A program made the translations under genes and the position numbers. DNA of 14,732 bases from Chromatiaceae bacterium. GTDB lineage: Bacteria > Pseudomonadota > Gammaproteobacteria > Chromatiales > Chromatiaceae. Shown piece after piece: positions 1-9,681 of this stretch. The number at the start of each line of letters is the position of its first letter. Position 1 is the stretch's first letter. The stretch lies in NCBI GenBank assembly GCA_016880695.1, contig JAEHCY010000309.1:1-14732 (forward strand). The letters run 5' to 3'. The notes beneath the pieces are model-generated. The model was not told the DNA's origin. It ran no database searches and saw only the letters and a program-made list of their open reading frames with translations.

Positions 1-480
1 CAGAGTCCTCGGAAGAGATCATTCCCTCCACCGCCGTTGGAACCGCTCGCCCCCCCGAGGGGCTCTACCGCGCAAGGCTCGCCGGGGCAATCCCCCGAGA
101 CGCCGGATCTGGGCTACTGGAAATGAACGGAAACCAACCCACTCGCCTAGGCGCCATTCGTCGCGCGCGGGCCGGTCAGCGCCGGTATGGGGGACCCTGA
201 AATCTGCGACCCTCGAACCTCGGATCATCGGCCCCAAACCCCTCCTGGTGTCTCTCGCGACCCGATACCCGAAAGAGGGGCCCAGCCAACCGCCTGCGCC
301 CAGCCCCCGTCTGCCAGCCACCGAGGGATCGTCTGGGAACGCTGGCGCTCGTTTACCGCTTGGCCCCTGGAGAATGTGACGCCTTTCTCCGACTCGACGA
401 ATAAGCCGGAAACACCACACTTCACAGACGAAAAGTTTTGGGCTAATGTTGATTGTGGACGATTGACGAGGGGGTTGATC
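1..480. other. gene-poor left end
   Basis: I see no convincing gene in this stretch. The open frame beginning at 187 is only an upstream in-frame extension of the small gene starting at 481. Its translation is rich in Pro, Arg and Ser, without recognisable motifs and without a ribosome binding site. The opposite-strand frames read as GC-rich noise. A short GC stem (49-53 with 59-63) and a close direct repeat of gccggt near 172-186 are visible but not diagnostic. The only likely functional element is the candidate promoter at 421-449. Confidence 0.5.
421..449 (+). promoter_or_regulatory. candidate sigma-70 promoter for the small gene at 481
   Basis: TTCACA at 421-426 is one mismatch from the -35 consensus. 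A 17-base spacer separates it from TAATGT at 444-449, which matches the -10 consensus at only three of six positions. The predicted transcript would start near 456, leaving a leader of about 25 bases before the ATG at 481. The weak -10 keeps this tentative. Confidence 0.3.
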
Positions 481-744
481 ATGTATACAGATGGAGAAAA
501 GGAGCTTAAGACCTACTACCTGTCGGTAGCGGAGGCCAAAGAGCTGGAAGAGGCGCTCCGGGATACAGGCAGTTTTGCTCACCGCGGAAGATCCTTCACC
601 GAACAACAGGCCCTGGTGGACGCCATCTGGCGGAAAATTGCCGCCCGGTGCAACTGCGATTTTGACACCATCACACCCACGAGCCCCCCGAAACCTTCGG
701 CCTTTCGAGCAGTTCCGCTGCCCTCAAGGCCGAGTACAGAATAG
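481..744 (+). CDS. small hypothetical protein (87 aa)
   Basis: I do not recognise this protein. The ATG at 481 is preferred over upstream in-frame starts because a good Shine-Dalgarno stretch (gaggggg, 469-475) sits just before it, and because the protein only becomes plausible from there. Residues 1-55 are charged and probably helical: a YYLSVAEAKELEEAL segment, then an alanine- and arginine-containing helix with IWRKIAARCNCDF near 49-61. The last 25 residues are rich in Pro, Ser and Thr and probably disordered. There is no signal peptide or membrane segment, so it should be cytoplasmic. It converges on nrdR with a 7-base gap. It could be a small adaptor or regulator, but nothing in the sequence assigns a function. 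Confidence 0.55.
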   Translation: MYTDGEKELKTYYLSVAEAKELEEALRDTGSFAHRGRSFTEQQALVDAIWRKIAARCNCDFDTITPTSPPKPSAFRAVPLPSRPSTE

Positions 745-751
745 CTGAGGC

Positions 752-1258
752 TCAGTTCCCAGACTCTTCGAGCATGTCCCTTTGCTGGCGGCGCACCTCG
801 GGGGTCGGTTCCTTTGCCAGCCGCTCGATCTCTTCCTGGAACGCCCGCACGTCCTCGAACTTGCGGTACACCGAGGCGAAGCGTACGTAGGCAACCTGAT
901 CGAGGCTCTTGAGCTCGTGCATCACCAGCTGACCGATGGAACGCGAGGGCACCTCGGATTCTCCGGAGGCCATGATCTGGCGGGTGATGCGGTTGACTGC
1001 GGCGTCGACCTGGGTGGTGCTGACCGGTCGTTTCTCCAGTGCCCGCAACATTCCGTGGCGGATCTTCTTCCCGTCGAAGGGTACCCGGCGGCCATCCTGC
1101 TTGATCACCCGCGGGAGATTGAGCTCAGGGGTCTCATAGGTGGTGAAACGCTCGGTGCATACCCCACACTCACGGCGACGCCGCACCTGATCCCCATCCC
1201 CCGCCAGGCGCGAGTCGATGACCTTGGTGTCTTGAGCACCGCAGAAGGGGCAACGCAT
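752..1258 (-). CDS. nrdR: transcriptional repressor NrdR
   Basis: NrdR is a zinc- and nucleotide-binding repressor of ribonucleotide reductase genes, binding NrdR boxes according to the dATP/ATP state. The 168-residue product starts [17 protein letters not shown], with a zinc ribbon formed by C3, C6, C31 and C34 (CPFC and CGVC). An ATP-cone follows from about residue 49 to 139, containing the conserved [17 protein letters not shown] region. The length is slightly above the usual 150-160 because of a charged C-terminal tail. It lies 90 bases downstream of glyA on the same strand, a common arrangement. The riboflavin genes that often follow nrdR in gammaproteobacteria are absent; a small convergent gene ends 7 bases away. 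No strong ribosome binding site precedes the ATG. Confidence 0.97.
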   Translation of the reverse strand: MRCPFCGAQDTKVIDSRLAGDGDQVRRRRECGVCTERFTTYETPELNLPRVIKQDGRRVPFDGKKIRHGMLRALEKRPVSTTQVDAAVNRITRQIMASGESEVPSRSIGQLVMHELKSLDQVAYVRFASVYRKFEDVRAFQEEIERLAKEPTPEVRRQQRDMLEESGN

Positions 1259-1277
1259 CGAACCGCCGCAACCGGTT

Positions 1278-1306
1278 AGATTAGGCGTACCTTGAGGGCC
1301 AGTCGA
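1278..1306 (-). promoter_or_regulatory. candidate nrdR promoter
   Basis: On the minus strand TCGACT (1306-1301) and TAATCT (1283-1278) are separated by 17 bases. They match the -35 and -10 consensus at four and four of six positions. The start would fall about 10-15 bases before the nrdR ATG, giving a very short leader. The -35 lies inside the glyA 3' hairpin at 1297-1320, so promoter and hairpin functions may overlap. This is inference from motif matching only. Confidence 0.3.
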
Positions 1307-1320
1307 CGGCTCGACCGACC
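1297..1320 (-). terminator. hairpin between glyA and nrdR
   Basis: The minus-strand RNA can fold into a 10-base-pair stem (1320-1311 with 1306-1297) closed by a four-base loop, GCCG. Two pairs are G-U wobbles that form only in the minus-strand transcript, because the plus strand has A-C mismatches there. That asymmetry fits a leftward transcript. No T-run follows, so it is more likely an attenuator or a 3'-end stabiliser for glyA mRNA than a strong intrinsic terminator. Confidence 0.4.
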
Positions 1321-1348
1321 CTTCCCGCGCCCTGACCCGAATCGCGGA

Positions 1349-2605
1349 TCAGCGCTGGTACACCGGGAAGCGCGCACATAGGCCGAGCACCCGATCCTTC
1401 ACCACCGCAATGGTCTGGGCATCGCCCCGATCATCGATCAGGTCGCACATCCAACCGGCCAGCGCGCGCACCTCAACCTCTCCCAGGCCGCGGGTGGTCA
1501 CCGCGGGGGTCCCCACCCGAATACCACTGGTGACGAAGGGCGACTGGGGGTCGTTGGGCACGGCGTTCTTGTTCACGGTGATATTGGCCGCCCCGAGCCA
1601 GGCATCCACATCCTTGCCGGTGAGACCCTGGCGGATGAAGCTGACCAGGAAGAGATGGTCATCGGTTCCTCCCGAGACTACATCGTAGCCGCGCTCGATG
1701 AACACCCCGGCCATAGCCCGGGCGTTGGCCAGCACCTGGACCTGGTAGTCCCTGAAACCCGGCTCCATGGCCTCCTTGAAGGCCACCGCCTTGGCCGCGA
1801 TCACGTGCATCAGAGGACCACCCTGGGTACCGGGGAACACCAGCGAATTGAGCTTCTTCGCGATCTCTTCGTTGGCGCGGGCCAGGATGAGGCCGCCGCG
1901 GGGGCCACGCAGGGTCTTGTGCGTGGTGGTGGTGGTCACATCCGCGATCTCTACCGGGCTCGGATACAGACCGGCCGCCACCAGACCGGCGACATGAGCC
2001 ATGTCCACGAACAGGTAGGCGCCGACCCGGTCGGCGATGGTCCGGAAACGGTGCCAATCTACCACCCGGGAGTAGGCGGAGAACCCCGCCACGATCATCC
2101 GGGGGTTGTGCTCGAGGGCCAGGCGTTCCACCTGCTCGTAGTCGATCTCCCCGGTGTCCGCATGCAGGCCGTACTGCACCGCGTTGTAGAGCTTGCCGGA
2201 GAAGTTGGGCTTGGCACCATGGGTCAGGTGGCCACCATGGGCGAGGCTCATGCCGAGCACGCAGTCACCCGGATTGCACAGGGCCATGTAGACCGCGGCG
2301 TTGGCTTGGGAGCCGGAATGGGGTTGGACGTTGGCATAGGCCGCGCCGAACAGGGCTCGGGCCCGCTCGATGGCGAGGCGCTCGACCACGTCCACATACT
2401 CGCACCCACCATAGTAGCGCTTACCGGGATAACCCTCGGCGTACTTATTGGTGAGCACCGAGCCCTGGGCCTGTAGCACTCGCGGGCTGGTGTAGTTCTC
2501 GGATGCGATGAGCTCGATGTGCTCTTCCTGGCGCCGCTCCTCGCCCTGGATTGCATCCCAGAGCTCAGGGTCATAGCCGGCGATCTGCATGTCGTTGCGG
2601 AACAT
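1349..2605 (-). CDS. glyA: serine hydroxymethyltransferase
   Basis: This cytoplasmic PLP enzyme interconverts serine plus tetrahydrofolate with glycine plus 5,10-methylene-tetrahydrofolate, supplying one-carbon units. The 418-residue product is full length. Visible signatures are [19 protein letters not shown] near 31-49, [20 protein letters not shown] near 53-72, SGSQAN at 97-102, DMAHVAGL at 201-208, and the PLP-lysine motif [14 protein letters not shown] with the Schiff-base lysine at K230. The ATG at 2605 is preceded by a weak GGAAAG. A second in-frame ATG five codons in lacks a better site. It lies downstream of yqcC and upstream of nrdR on the same strand, with a candidate extended -10 promoter of its own. 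Confidence 0.98.
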   Translation of the reverse strand: MFRNDMQIAGYDPELWDAIQGEERRQEEHIELIASENYTSPRVLQAQGSVLTNKYAEGYPGKRYYGGCEYVDVVERLAIERARALFGAAYANVQPHSGSQANAAVYMALCNPGDCVLGMSLAHGGHLTHGAKPNFSGKLYNAVQYGLHADTGEIDYEQVERLALEHNPRMIVAGFSAYSRVVDWHRFRTIADRVGAYLFVDMAHVAGLVAAGLYPSPVEIADVTTTTTHKTLRGPRGGLILARANEEIAKKLNSLVFPGTQGGPLMHVIAAKAVAFKEAMEPGFRDYQVQVLANARAMAGVFIERGYDVVSGGTDDHLFLVSFIRQGLTGKDVDAWLGAANITVNKNAVPNDPQSPFVTSGIRVGTPAVTTRGLGEVEVRALAGWMCDLIDDRGDAQTIAVVKDRVLGLCARFPVYQR

Positions 2606-2634
2606 AGGCTTTCCGGGATTGATAAAGGGGGGTT

Positions 2635-2643
2635 AGTGTATCA
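2635..2643 (-). promoter_or_regulatory. candidate extended -10 promoter for glyA
   Basis: In the 77-base gap between yqcC and glyA the minus strand reads TGATACACT, an extended -10 (TGn followed by TACACT, four of six matches). No recognisable -35 hexamer lies 16-18 bases upstream, which extended -10 promoters can tolerate. The start would be about 25 bases before the glyA ATG. Confidence 0.3.
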
Positions 2644-2682
2644 GCCGCGAGCACGAGGCCCCAAACCCAACCCTGGGCTCCC

Positions 2683-3009
2683 TTAATCGCCACCGCCAAC
2701 CAGGCGGTCGAAGCGTTCTATCAGTATGAGCAACCGCTCCGTATCCTCGGGCAGCTCGCGAAAGATTTCCGCTGCGAGGGGAACGATCGCGCTCTTGGTC
2801 GGCAGCGGTCCGCCCTGTTCCACCAGGGCACGCGTGCGCGGGATAAACACCCACTGCAGCCACTGGGTGAAACGCAGGGTGTCGATGCTGAAGGGCAGGA
2901 CACTCAAGAACGCCTCGTGCGCGGGCGGTTGCTGTTCCCACAGGCCGAGCTGCCGCATCTCCCGTTCTATGTCCCCCATGAGCGCCCAGCACGGCTGCAG
3001 CCGATCCAT
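2683..3009 (-). CDS. yqcC: YqcC family protein (DUF446)
   Basis: The 108-residue product matches the small YqcC/DUF446 family from memory of the E. coli protein. The shared layout is an N-terminal helix, a LW..QPP..EAF...PF..DTL segment near 23-46, the hallmark QWLQWVFIPR near residues 49-58, then PLP.K.AI.P and a leucine-rich C-terminal helix. The molecular function is unknown; in enterics it is encoded next to the tRNA pseudouridine synthase truC, which is not seen here. I chose the ATG at 3009 because its N-terminal length then equals that of E. coli YqcC. A GTG one codon upstream is also open. No convincing ribosome binding site is visible. It is divergent from the RRM-like gene at 3108. 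Confidence 0.88.
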   Translation of the reverse strand: MDRLQPCWALMGDIEREMRQLGLWEQQPPAHEAFLSVLPFSIDTLRFTQWLQWVFIPRTRALVEQGGPLPTKSAIVPLAAEIFRELPEDTERLLILIERFDRLVGGGD

Positions 3010-3107
3010 CACCGGGGCTTGCCAGGGATTGCCGGTGTTGCACCGCCGTGGATGCGGCTGCGGCGGGATTGGTTTAGCATCTTGATGGATCGGGGAGATA
3101 CGAGGTC

Positions 3108-3578
3108 GTGGTCGCCGTGAAGCTATTGATCAGGAATCTACCCGCACGCACGCAGCGCAAGGATCTCCGCCGCCTGGTGCGTGAGGCATTCAAACAGTCC
3201 CTTCTCACGCAGCTCTTCACCCGCGAGGAGCCCGAGATCCTCTCGTGTGATCGGTTCCGTGCCATCGACCCCACGAATGGCGACACAGAGTACTGGTGCA
3301 TCCTGGTGGTCCGCCCCGAATCGGCCGCTGAGCGGGTGATCAAACGGCTCCACAGCCAATCGATCGCCGGGCGGCGCGTGGTGGTGAAACAGTACATCGA
3401 CCGTTGCGGGGACGACAGGCGATACCTTCCGCAGGGCGATGGCAACGATCCCCCACTCCCCGACAGCCTCCCGGAGCGGCGCCGGCCACTGATCATCGAG
3501 CCGGTTGAGGACATGACCTCCGATGCCTATCAGGACGTCACCTCGATCGACAGTGTTCGTACGGAACGGTTTCGTTAA
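3108..3578 (+). CDS. RRM-like RNA-binding protein
   Basis: The 156-residue product has an N-terminal domain resembling an RNA-recognition motif. Residues 4-11 (VKLLIRNL) fit the RNP2 strand. A helix (KDLRRLVREAF) follows. TEYWCILVV near 59-67 occupies the RNP1 strand but lacks the usual Gly-Phe-Gly-Phe pattern. It is followed by the second helix (AAERVIKRLHSQSIAGRR) and a final strand (VVVKQY). About 30 residues separate the first helix from the RNP1-like strand, longer than in a minimal RRM. Residues 100-156 are Pro-, Asp- and Arg-rich and likely disordered. The likely role is single-stranded RNA binding, but the target is unknown. The start is either GTG at 3108, with ggggag ten bases upstream, or GTG at 3117, with gagg 11 bases upstream. 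It is divergent from yqcC and convergent with dapB. Confidence 0.7.
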   Translation: MVAVKLLIRNLPARTQRKDLRRLVREAFKQSLLTQLFTREEPEILSCDRFRAIDPTNGDTEYWCILVVRPESAAERVIKRLHSQSIAGRRVVVKQYIDRCGDDRRYLPQGDGNDPPLPDSLPERRRPLIIEPVEDMTSDAYQDVTSIDSVRTERFR

Positions 3579-3602
3579 AACCCCCCATGCCGGGTCGGCC
3601 CG

Positions 3603-3635
3603 TTCGGCCTAACGCTCCGCCCCGCGGTGGCCGAA
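3603..3635. terminator. weak inverted repeat between convergent genes
   Basis: TTCGGCC (3603-3609) and GGCCGAA (3629-3635) form a seven-base-pair stem with a 19-base loop in the 88-base gap between the RRM-like gene and dapB, which converge here. No T-run is present on either side. It is the best candidate for transcript ends in this gap, but could be chance in GC-rich DNA. Confidence 0.2.
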
Positions 3636-3666
3636 ATCCTCGGGGCCGCACCCACAGGAACGCACT

Positions 3667-4479
<813 letters not shown>

Positions 4480-4545
4480 CTAAAGCAACTGCACTCAGTG
4501 TAACCGGGGATCGCTGGAGCCGCGCGTCGCGCCGCCCGGTGCGAT

Positions 4546-5676
4546 TCACAGCCCCATGTTGGCGAGGAATTTCTTCACCCCGTCGATCCAGGAGCTCGAT
4601 TGGGGGTTGTGGCGGTGGCCGCCTCCCCGCAGGGTCTCGTCGAAGCGCCGCAGGAGATCCTTCTGCTCCTCGGTGAGGTTGACCGGGATCTCCACCGCCA
4701 CCCGGCACAGCAGATCCCCCGGCGCGCCTCCGCGCACCGGACGCACGCCCTTGCCGCGCACGCGGAAGAGCTTGCCGGTCTGGGTTCCGGAGGGGATCTT
4801 GAGCATCACCTTGCCATCGAGGGTGGGAACCTCCATCTCGCCCCCCAGCGCCGCGTCGGTGAAACAGATCGGCACCTCGCAGTACAGGTCGCTCTCCTGG
4901 CGGGTGAAGATGGGATGCGGCTTCACCCTGACCTGGACGTACAGATCCCCCGGGGGGCCGCCGAGCTCCCCGAGCTCGCCCTCGCCGGTCAGCCGGATAC
5001 GATCCCCGGTATCCACGCCGGGGGGGACCTTCACCGAGAGGGTCTTGTCCTCCTGGATGCGGCCATGCCCATGACAGGCCGAGCAGGGATTCTCGATGAC
5101 CGTGCCGGTACCCCGACAGCGGGGACAGGTCTGCTGGATGGAAAAAAAACCCTGCTGCATGCGCACCTGGCCGCCACCGCGACAGGTGCTGCAGGTGGTC
5201 GAAGAGGTTCCTGGGCGCGCCCCGCTGCCATGGCAGCTCGCACATTCCACCAGGGAGGGCACCCGGATCTTGGCCGTCTTTCCGACCACGGCATCCTCGA
5301 GGCTGAGGTCGAGGTCGTAGCGCAGGTCCGCCCCCCGCCGCGCCCGCGTGCGCCCTCCGCGTCCACCGCCGAAGATGTCTCCGAACACATCGCCGAAGAT
5401 GTCGCTGAACCCGCCGCCGCCGAACCCCCCTGCCCCGGCACCCAGACTGGGGTCGACCCCCGCGTGACCGAACTGATCATAGGCCGCGCGCTTTTGGGCA
5501 TCGGAGAGCACCTCGTAGGCTTCCTTGGCCTCCTTGAACTGCGGCTCGGTGTCCTCAGCGCCCGGGTTGCGGTCGGGGTGGTACTTCATCGCCAAACGGC
5601 GATAGGCCTTCTTGAGCTCGGCCTCGCTCACATTTCGGCTGACGCCGAGCACTTCGTAGTAATCACGTTTTGCCAT
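4546..5676 (-). CDS. dnaJ: chaperone protein DnaJ
   Basis: DnaJ delivers unfolded clients to DnaK and stimulates its ATPase. The 376-residue product has the complete type I layout. The J domain (1-70) carries the HPD motif at 33-35. A Gly/Phe-rich linker spans roughly 79-106. Four CxxCxGxG zinc motifs begin at C145, C162, C184 and C198. The client-binding and dimerisation domains follow. It is preceded by dnaK with a 107-base gap containing a strong inverted repeat, and no separate promoter is evident. Its expression should therefore depend on promoters upstream of hrcA and dnaK. Only a weak purine stretch precedes the ATG, so modest translation relative to dnaK is plausible. Confidence 0.98.
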   Translation of the reverse strand: MAKRDYYEVLGVSRNVSEAELKKAYRRLAMKYHPDRNPGAEDTEPQFKEAKEAYEVLSDAQKRAAYDQFGHAGVDPSLGAGAGGFGGGGFSDIFGDVFGDIFGGGRGGRTRARRGADLRYDLDLSLEDAVVGKTAKIRVPSLVECASCHGSGARPGTSSTTCSTCRGGGQVRMQQGFFSIQQTCPRCRGTGTVIENPCSACHGHGRIQEDKTLSVKVPPGVDTGDRIRLTGEGELGELGGPPGDLYVQVRVKPHPIFTRQESDLYCEVPICFTDAALGGEMEVPTLDGKVMLKIPSGTQTGKLFRVRGKGVRPVRGGAPGDLLCRVAVEIPVNLTEEQKDLLRRFDETLRGGGHRHNPQSSSWIDGVKKFLANMGL

Positions 5677-5717
5677 CGCTGCTCAGCTCAGCTTAGTGCC
5701 CGGCCTAGTAAGTCAGG

Positions 5718-5750
5718 AAGCGTACAGGCGCGCTACGCACCTGTACGCTT
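5718..5750 (-). terminator. hairpin in the dnaK-dnaJ gap
   Basis: AAGCGTACAGG (5718-5728) and CCTGTACGCTT (5740-5750) form a perfect 11-base-pair inverted repeat. The 11-base loop can itself pair GCG with CGC. In the minus-strand transcript it lies between the dnaK stop and the dnaJ start. No T-run follows, so complete termination is unlikely. Partial termination, or a processing or stability element that lowers dnaJ relative to dnaK, is the reasonable inference. Confidence 0.55.
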
Positions 5751-5783
5751 TCCCGCTGGTGACAAAGGCGACTGGCGTCTATC

Positions 5784-7721
<1,938 letters not shown>

Positions 7722-7775
7722 GCTGGAAATTCTCCGCTCTTGGATGCCTGATGAGTGGGCTGTGATACTACCTTC

Positions 7776-7804
7776 AGTTGGGGCAAAACCCTTTTCTTTT
7801 CAAG
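7776..7804 (-). promoter_or_regulatory. sigma-32 heat-shock promoter upstream of dnaK
   Basis: On the minus strand CTTGAA (7804-7799) is followed by a 15-base spacer and CCCCAACT (7783-7776). The sigma-32 consensus is CTTGAA, 13-17 bases, CCCCATnT, so this is one mismatch in the -10 and none in the -35 core. The -35 lies five bases beyond the grpE stop codon. The predicted start is about 45-50 bases before the dnaK ATG. It would let dnaK and dnaJ be induced independently of the CIRCE-controlled promoter. Confidence 0.72.
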
Positions 7805-7808
7805 ATTG

Positions 7809-8438
7809 TTAACCCCCTGCCGCCGATACAATCACCAGTGCCGGTCGGACCAACCGGCCGTGCAGCCGATAGCCCTTCTGGACCACCACCACCACGGTGT
7901 TGGGTGGCATGTCGTTGCGCGGCTGCATCGACATGGCCTGGTGTAGCTCGGGGTTGAAGGGTTGTCCCTGGGGGTCAACCGGCTCGACCCCAAACTTGCT
8001 CATGACATCGCCAAGGAGCCGCAGGGTGAGGGTCGTGCCCTCGCGGAGCCGCTCGATATTGGCTCCCTCCTCCTGGGCCGCGCTATCGCCTTTCTCGAGG
8101 CTGTCGCGTACCGGCAGGAGGTCGCGAACGAAACCGTCGAGGGCATACTTATGGGCATTCTCCAGGTCCCTTTCGTGTCGCTTGCGCAGATTATCGAGCT
8201 CGGCCCGTACGCGCAGGTATTGCTCCCAATTGGCATCCGCCTTGCCGCGGGCCTCGGTGAGCAACCCGAGCAGTGCGTCTCGGCTCGGCGTCTCCTCAGC
8301 CGGCGGGGCCTCGCCCGCGAACTGCTCCGTTGTGGCCGCGCCGGGCGCAACCGATGCTTGGGGGCTTGGTTCTTCGCCGCTGGCGCCCTCGCTCGGGTTC
8401 CGAGGTCGCAATGCTTCGGCCTCCTGATCCGTCACCAT
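7809..8438 (-). CDS. grpE: nucleotide exchange factor GrpE
   Basis: GrpE releases ADP from DnaK so that clients can be freed, acting as a dimer with a long N-terminal helix. The 209-residue product has an acidic, Pro/Ala-rich disordered start (about 1-55), a long coiled-coil helix (about 57-125, including RAELDNLRKRHERDLENA), and the C-terminal beta domain. That domain shows the conserved PFNPELHQAM and the GYRLHGRLVRPALV region near the end. The ATG at 8438 has GGGAG rather far upstream; a GTG one codon in is an alternative. It lies 88 bases after hrcA and 87 bases before dnaK on the same strand. Confidence 0.97.
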   Translation of the reverse strand: MVTDQEAEALRPRNPSEGASGEEPSPQASVAPGAATTEQFAGEAPPAEETPSRDALLGLLTEARGKADANWEQYLRVRAELDNLRKRHERDLENAHKYALDGFVRDLLPVRDSLEKGDSAAQEEGANIERLREGTTLTLRLLGDVMSKFGVEPVDPQGQPFNPELHQAMSMQPRNDMPPNTVVVVVQKGYRLHGRLVRPALVIVSAAGG

Positions 8439-8483
8439 AGGTTCAACGTCTCCCGGTAGAGGTTGTTGGGTGGCGTGCGCCGG

Positions 8484-8516
8484 TTCGCGGTCGTCCGCCC
8501 GAGAGTTTTCCGCGAA
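8484..8516 (-). repeat. inverted repeat in the hrcA-grpE gap
   Basis: TTCGCGG (8484-8490) and CCGCGAA (8510-8516) form a perfect seven-base-pair inverted repeat with a 19-base loop, 11 bases beyond the hrcA stop. No T-run follows. It may be an mRNA processing or stability element between repressor and chaperone genes, or chance in GC-rich sequence. Confidence 0.3.
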
Positions 8517-8526
8517 ATAGGGATGG

Positions 8527-9582
8527 TTATAGGCGTTTCAAGGCCGCCGAGAGGAGTTTCGCCGTGACATCCACGATCGGTATCACCCGTTCATAATCCA
8601 TCCGGGTGGGGCCGATGACCCCAAGCACTCCAATCACCCGATCGTCCTCGCTATAGGGCGCGGTCACCAGGCTACAGTCGCCCAGCAGCTCGTAACCCGA
8701 CTCGTCGCCAATGAAGATCTGCACCCCGTCGGCCCGGATGCTTTGATCGAGCAGGTGGAGGATCTCGGTTTTCGTGGTGAACGCCTCGAACAGTTGCTTG
8801 AGTCGCTCGAGGTTGGAAAGCTCACCGAAATCCATCAGGTTGGTCTGTCCCGCCACCAGCAGATCGTCCCGGCCCTCATCCCCCCCCACCAACTGGCCCG
8901 CCATCTCGATGGCACGGCGCATGATCTGGTCCATGCCCTCGCGGGCCGCCTTGATCTCCTCCACCAGCACCCGGCGCACCTCCCGCATGTCCTCGCCGCC
9001 AAAACGCTGATTGAGGTAGTTGGCGGCTTGCTCGAGCTCGGCACCAGTGTAAGCGCGCTGAACCTGAATGATGCGATTGTGCACCTCGCCTTCGCTGGTG
9101 ATCAGGATGGTCAACACGCGGGCGTTGGACAGCGACATGAACTCGATCTGCCGATAGGCAATGCGCTCGTGACGGGGCAGCATCACCACCCCGGCCATGC
9201 GGGTAATCCCCGAGAGCAGGCGCGAGGCGGCCGCCACGAGATGCGCAGCGTCCGTGGGGAGATTGAGCTGCTCGCGTATCGCACCGAACTCATGGTTATT
9301 CAGCGGCTTGAGCGTCATCAGCGAGTCCACGAACAGCCGATAACCCGACACTGTGGGTACCCGACCGGCGGAGGTGTGCGGAGAGACGACCAGGCCCATC
9401 TCTTCGAGGTCGGACATGACGTTGCGGATAGTCGCCGGGCTGAGCTCCATACCCGCGTCCTTGGCCAGGGTGCGCGAGCCCACTGGCTGACCCTCGCGGA
9501 TGTAGCGTTCGATCAGCACCTTGAGGAAATGCTGTGCCCGCTCGCTCAACTGACGATCGGTGCTGGGACGTTGTGTGATCAA
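8527..9582 (-). CDS. hrcA: heat-inducible transcription repressor HrcA
   Basis: HrcA binds CIRCE operators and represses chaperone genes until heat shock. The frame stays open upstream to 9681, but that first TTG is part of the -35 box and the CIRCE operator lies inside the extension. I place the start at the TTG at 9582, giving 351 residues, the usual family length. A winged helix (about 13-85) includes LSERAQHFLKVLIERYI, QPVGSRTLA and LSPATIRNVMSDLEEMGL. A GAF-like ligand and dimerisation domain follows, ending near VDVTAKLLSAALKRL. The ribosome binding site before the TTG is poor, so low translation is likely and the exact start is uncertain; GTG at 9630 would lie within CIRCE. It is the first gene of the leftward chaperone operon and is autoregulated. 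Confidence 0.93.
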   Translation of the reverse strand: MITQRPSTDRQLSERAQHFLKVLIERYIREGQPVGSRTLAKDAGMELSPATIRNVMSDLEEMGLVVSPHTSAGRVPTVSGYRLFVDSLMTLKPLNNHEFGAIREQLNLPTDAAHLVAAASRLLSGITRMAGVVMLPRHERIAYRQIEFMSLSNARVLTILITSEGEVHNRIIQVQRAYTGAELEQAANYLNQRFGGEDMREVRRVLVEEIKAAREGMDQIMRRAIEMAGQLVGGDEGRDDLLVAGQTNLMDFGELSNLERLKQLFEAFTTKTEILHLLDQSIRADGVQIFIGDESGYELLGDCSLVTAPYSEDDRVIGVLGVIGPTRMDYERVIPIVDVTAKLLSAALKRL

Positions 9583-9623
9583 GAAACGCTCGCTTGTGGT
9601 GCGGTGGGGGGCGTGTCCGGTGC

Positions 9624-9650
9624 TTAGCACTCTACTACTTTGAGTGCTGA
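9624..9650 (-). promoter_or_regulatory. CIRCE operator for HrcA
   Basis: The plus strand reads TTAGCACTC (9624-9632), nine bases, then GAGTGCTGA (9642-9650). The CIRCE consensus is TTAGCACTC, nine bases, GAGTGCTAA, so only one base differs. It begins two bases after the -10 box of the leftward promoter and should cover the transcription start, the expected position for repression of the hrcA operon by HrcA. Confidence 0.95.
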
Positions 9651-9651
9651 C

Positions 9652-9681
9652 AAAGTAGGGTTTAGGGTGTCGGTCTGTCAA
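9652..9681 (-). promoter_or_regulatory. sigma-70 promoter of the hrcA-grpE-dnaK-dnaJ operon
   Basis: On the minus strand a perfect -35 TTGACA (9681-9676) is separated by 18 bases from TACTTT (9657-9652), four of six matches to the -10 consensus. The start falls inside the adjacent CIRCE. This is a vegetative promoter held off by HrcA. I saw no good sigma-32 match here. Confidence 0.75.

Noticed and set aside
49..63. Short GC hairpin at the left edge
   Set aside because: A five-pair stem in very GC-rich sequence is expected by chance, and nothing around it suggests a transcript end.
180..245. Minus-strand ggttcgaggg resembling a tRNA T-arm
   Set aside because: The flanking bases do not form a five-pair T stem, and no acceptor or anticodon stem can be built.
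19..606. 195-codon minus-strand frame at the left end
   Set aside because: Its composition is Arg/Gly-rich with no family resemblance, and it overlaps the better-supported small gene at 481-744.
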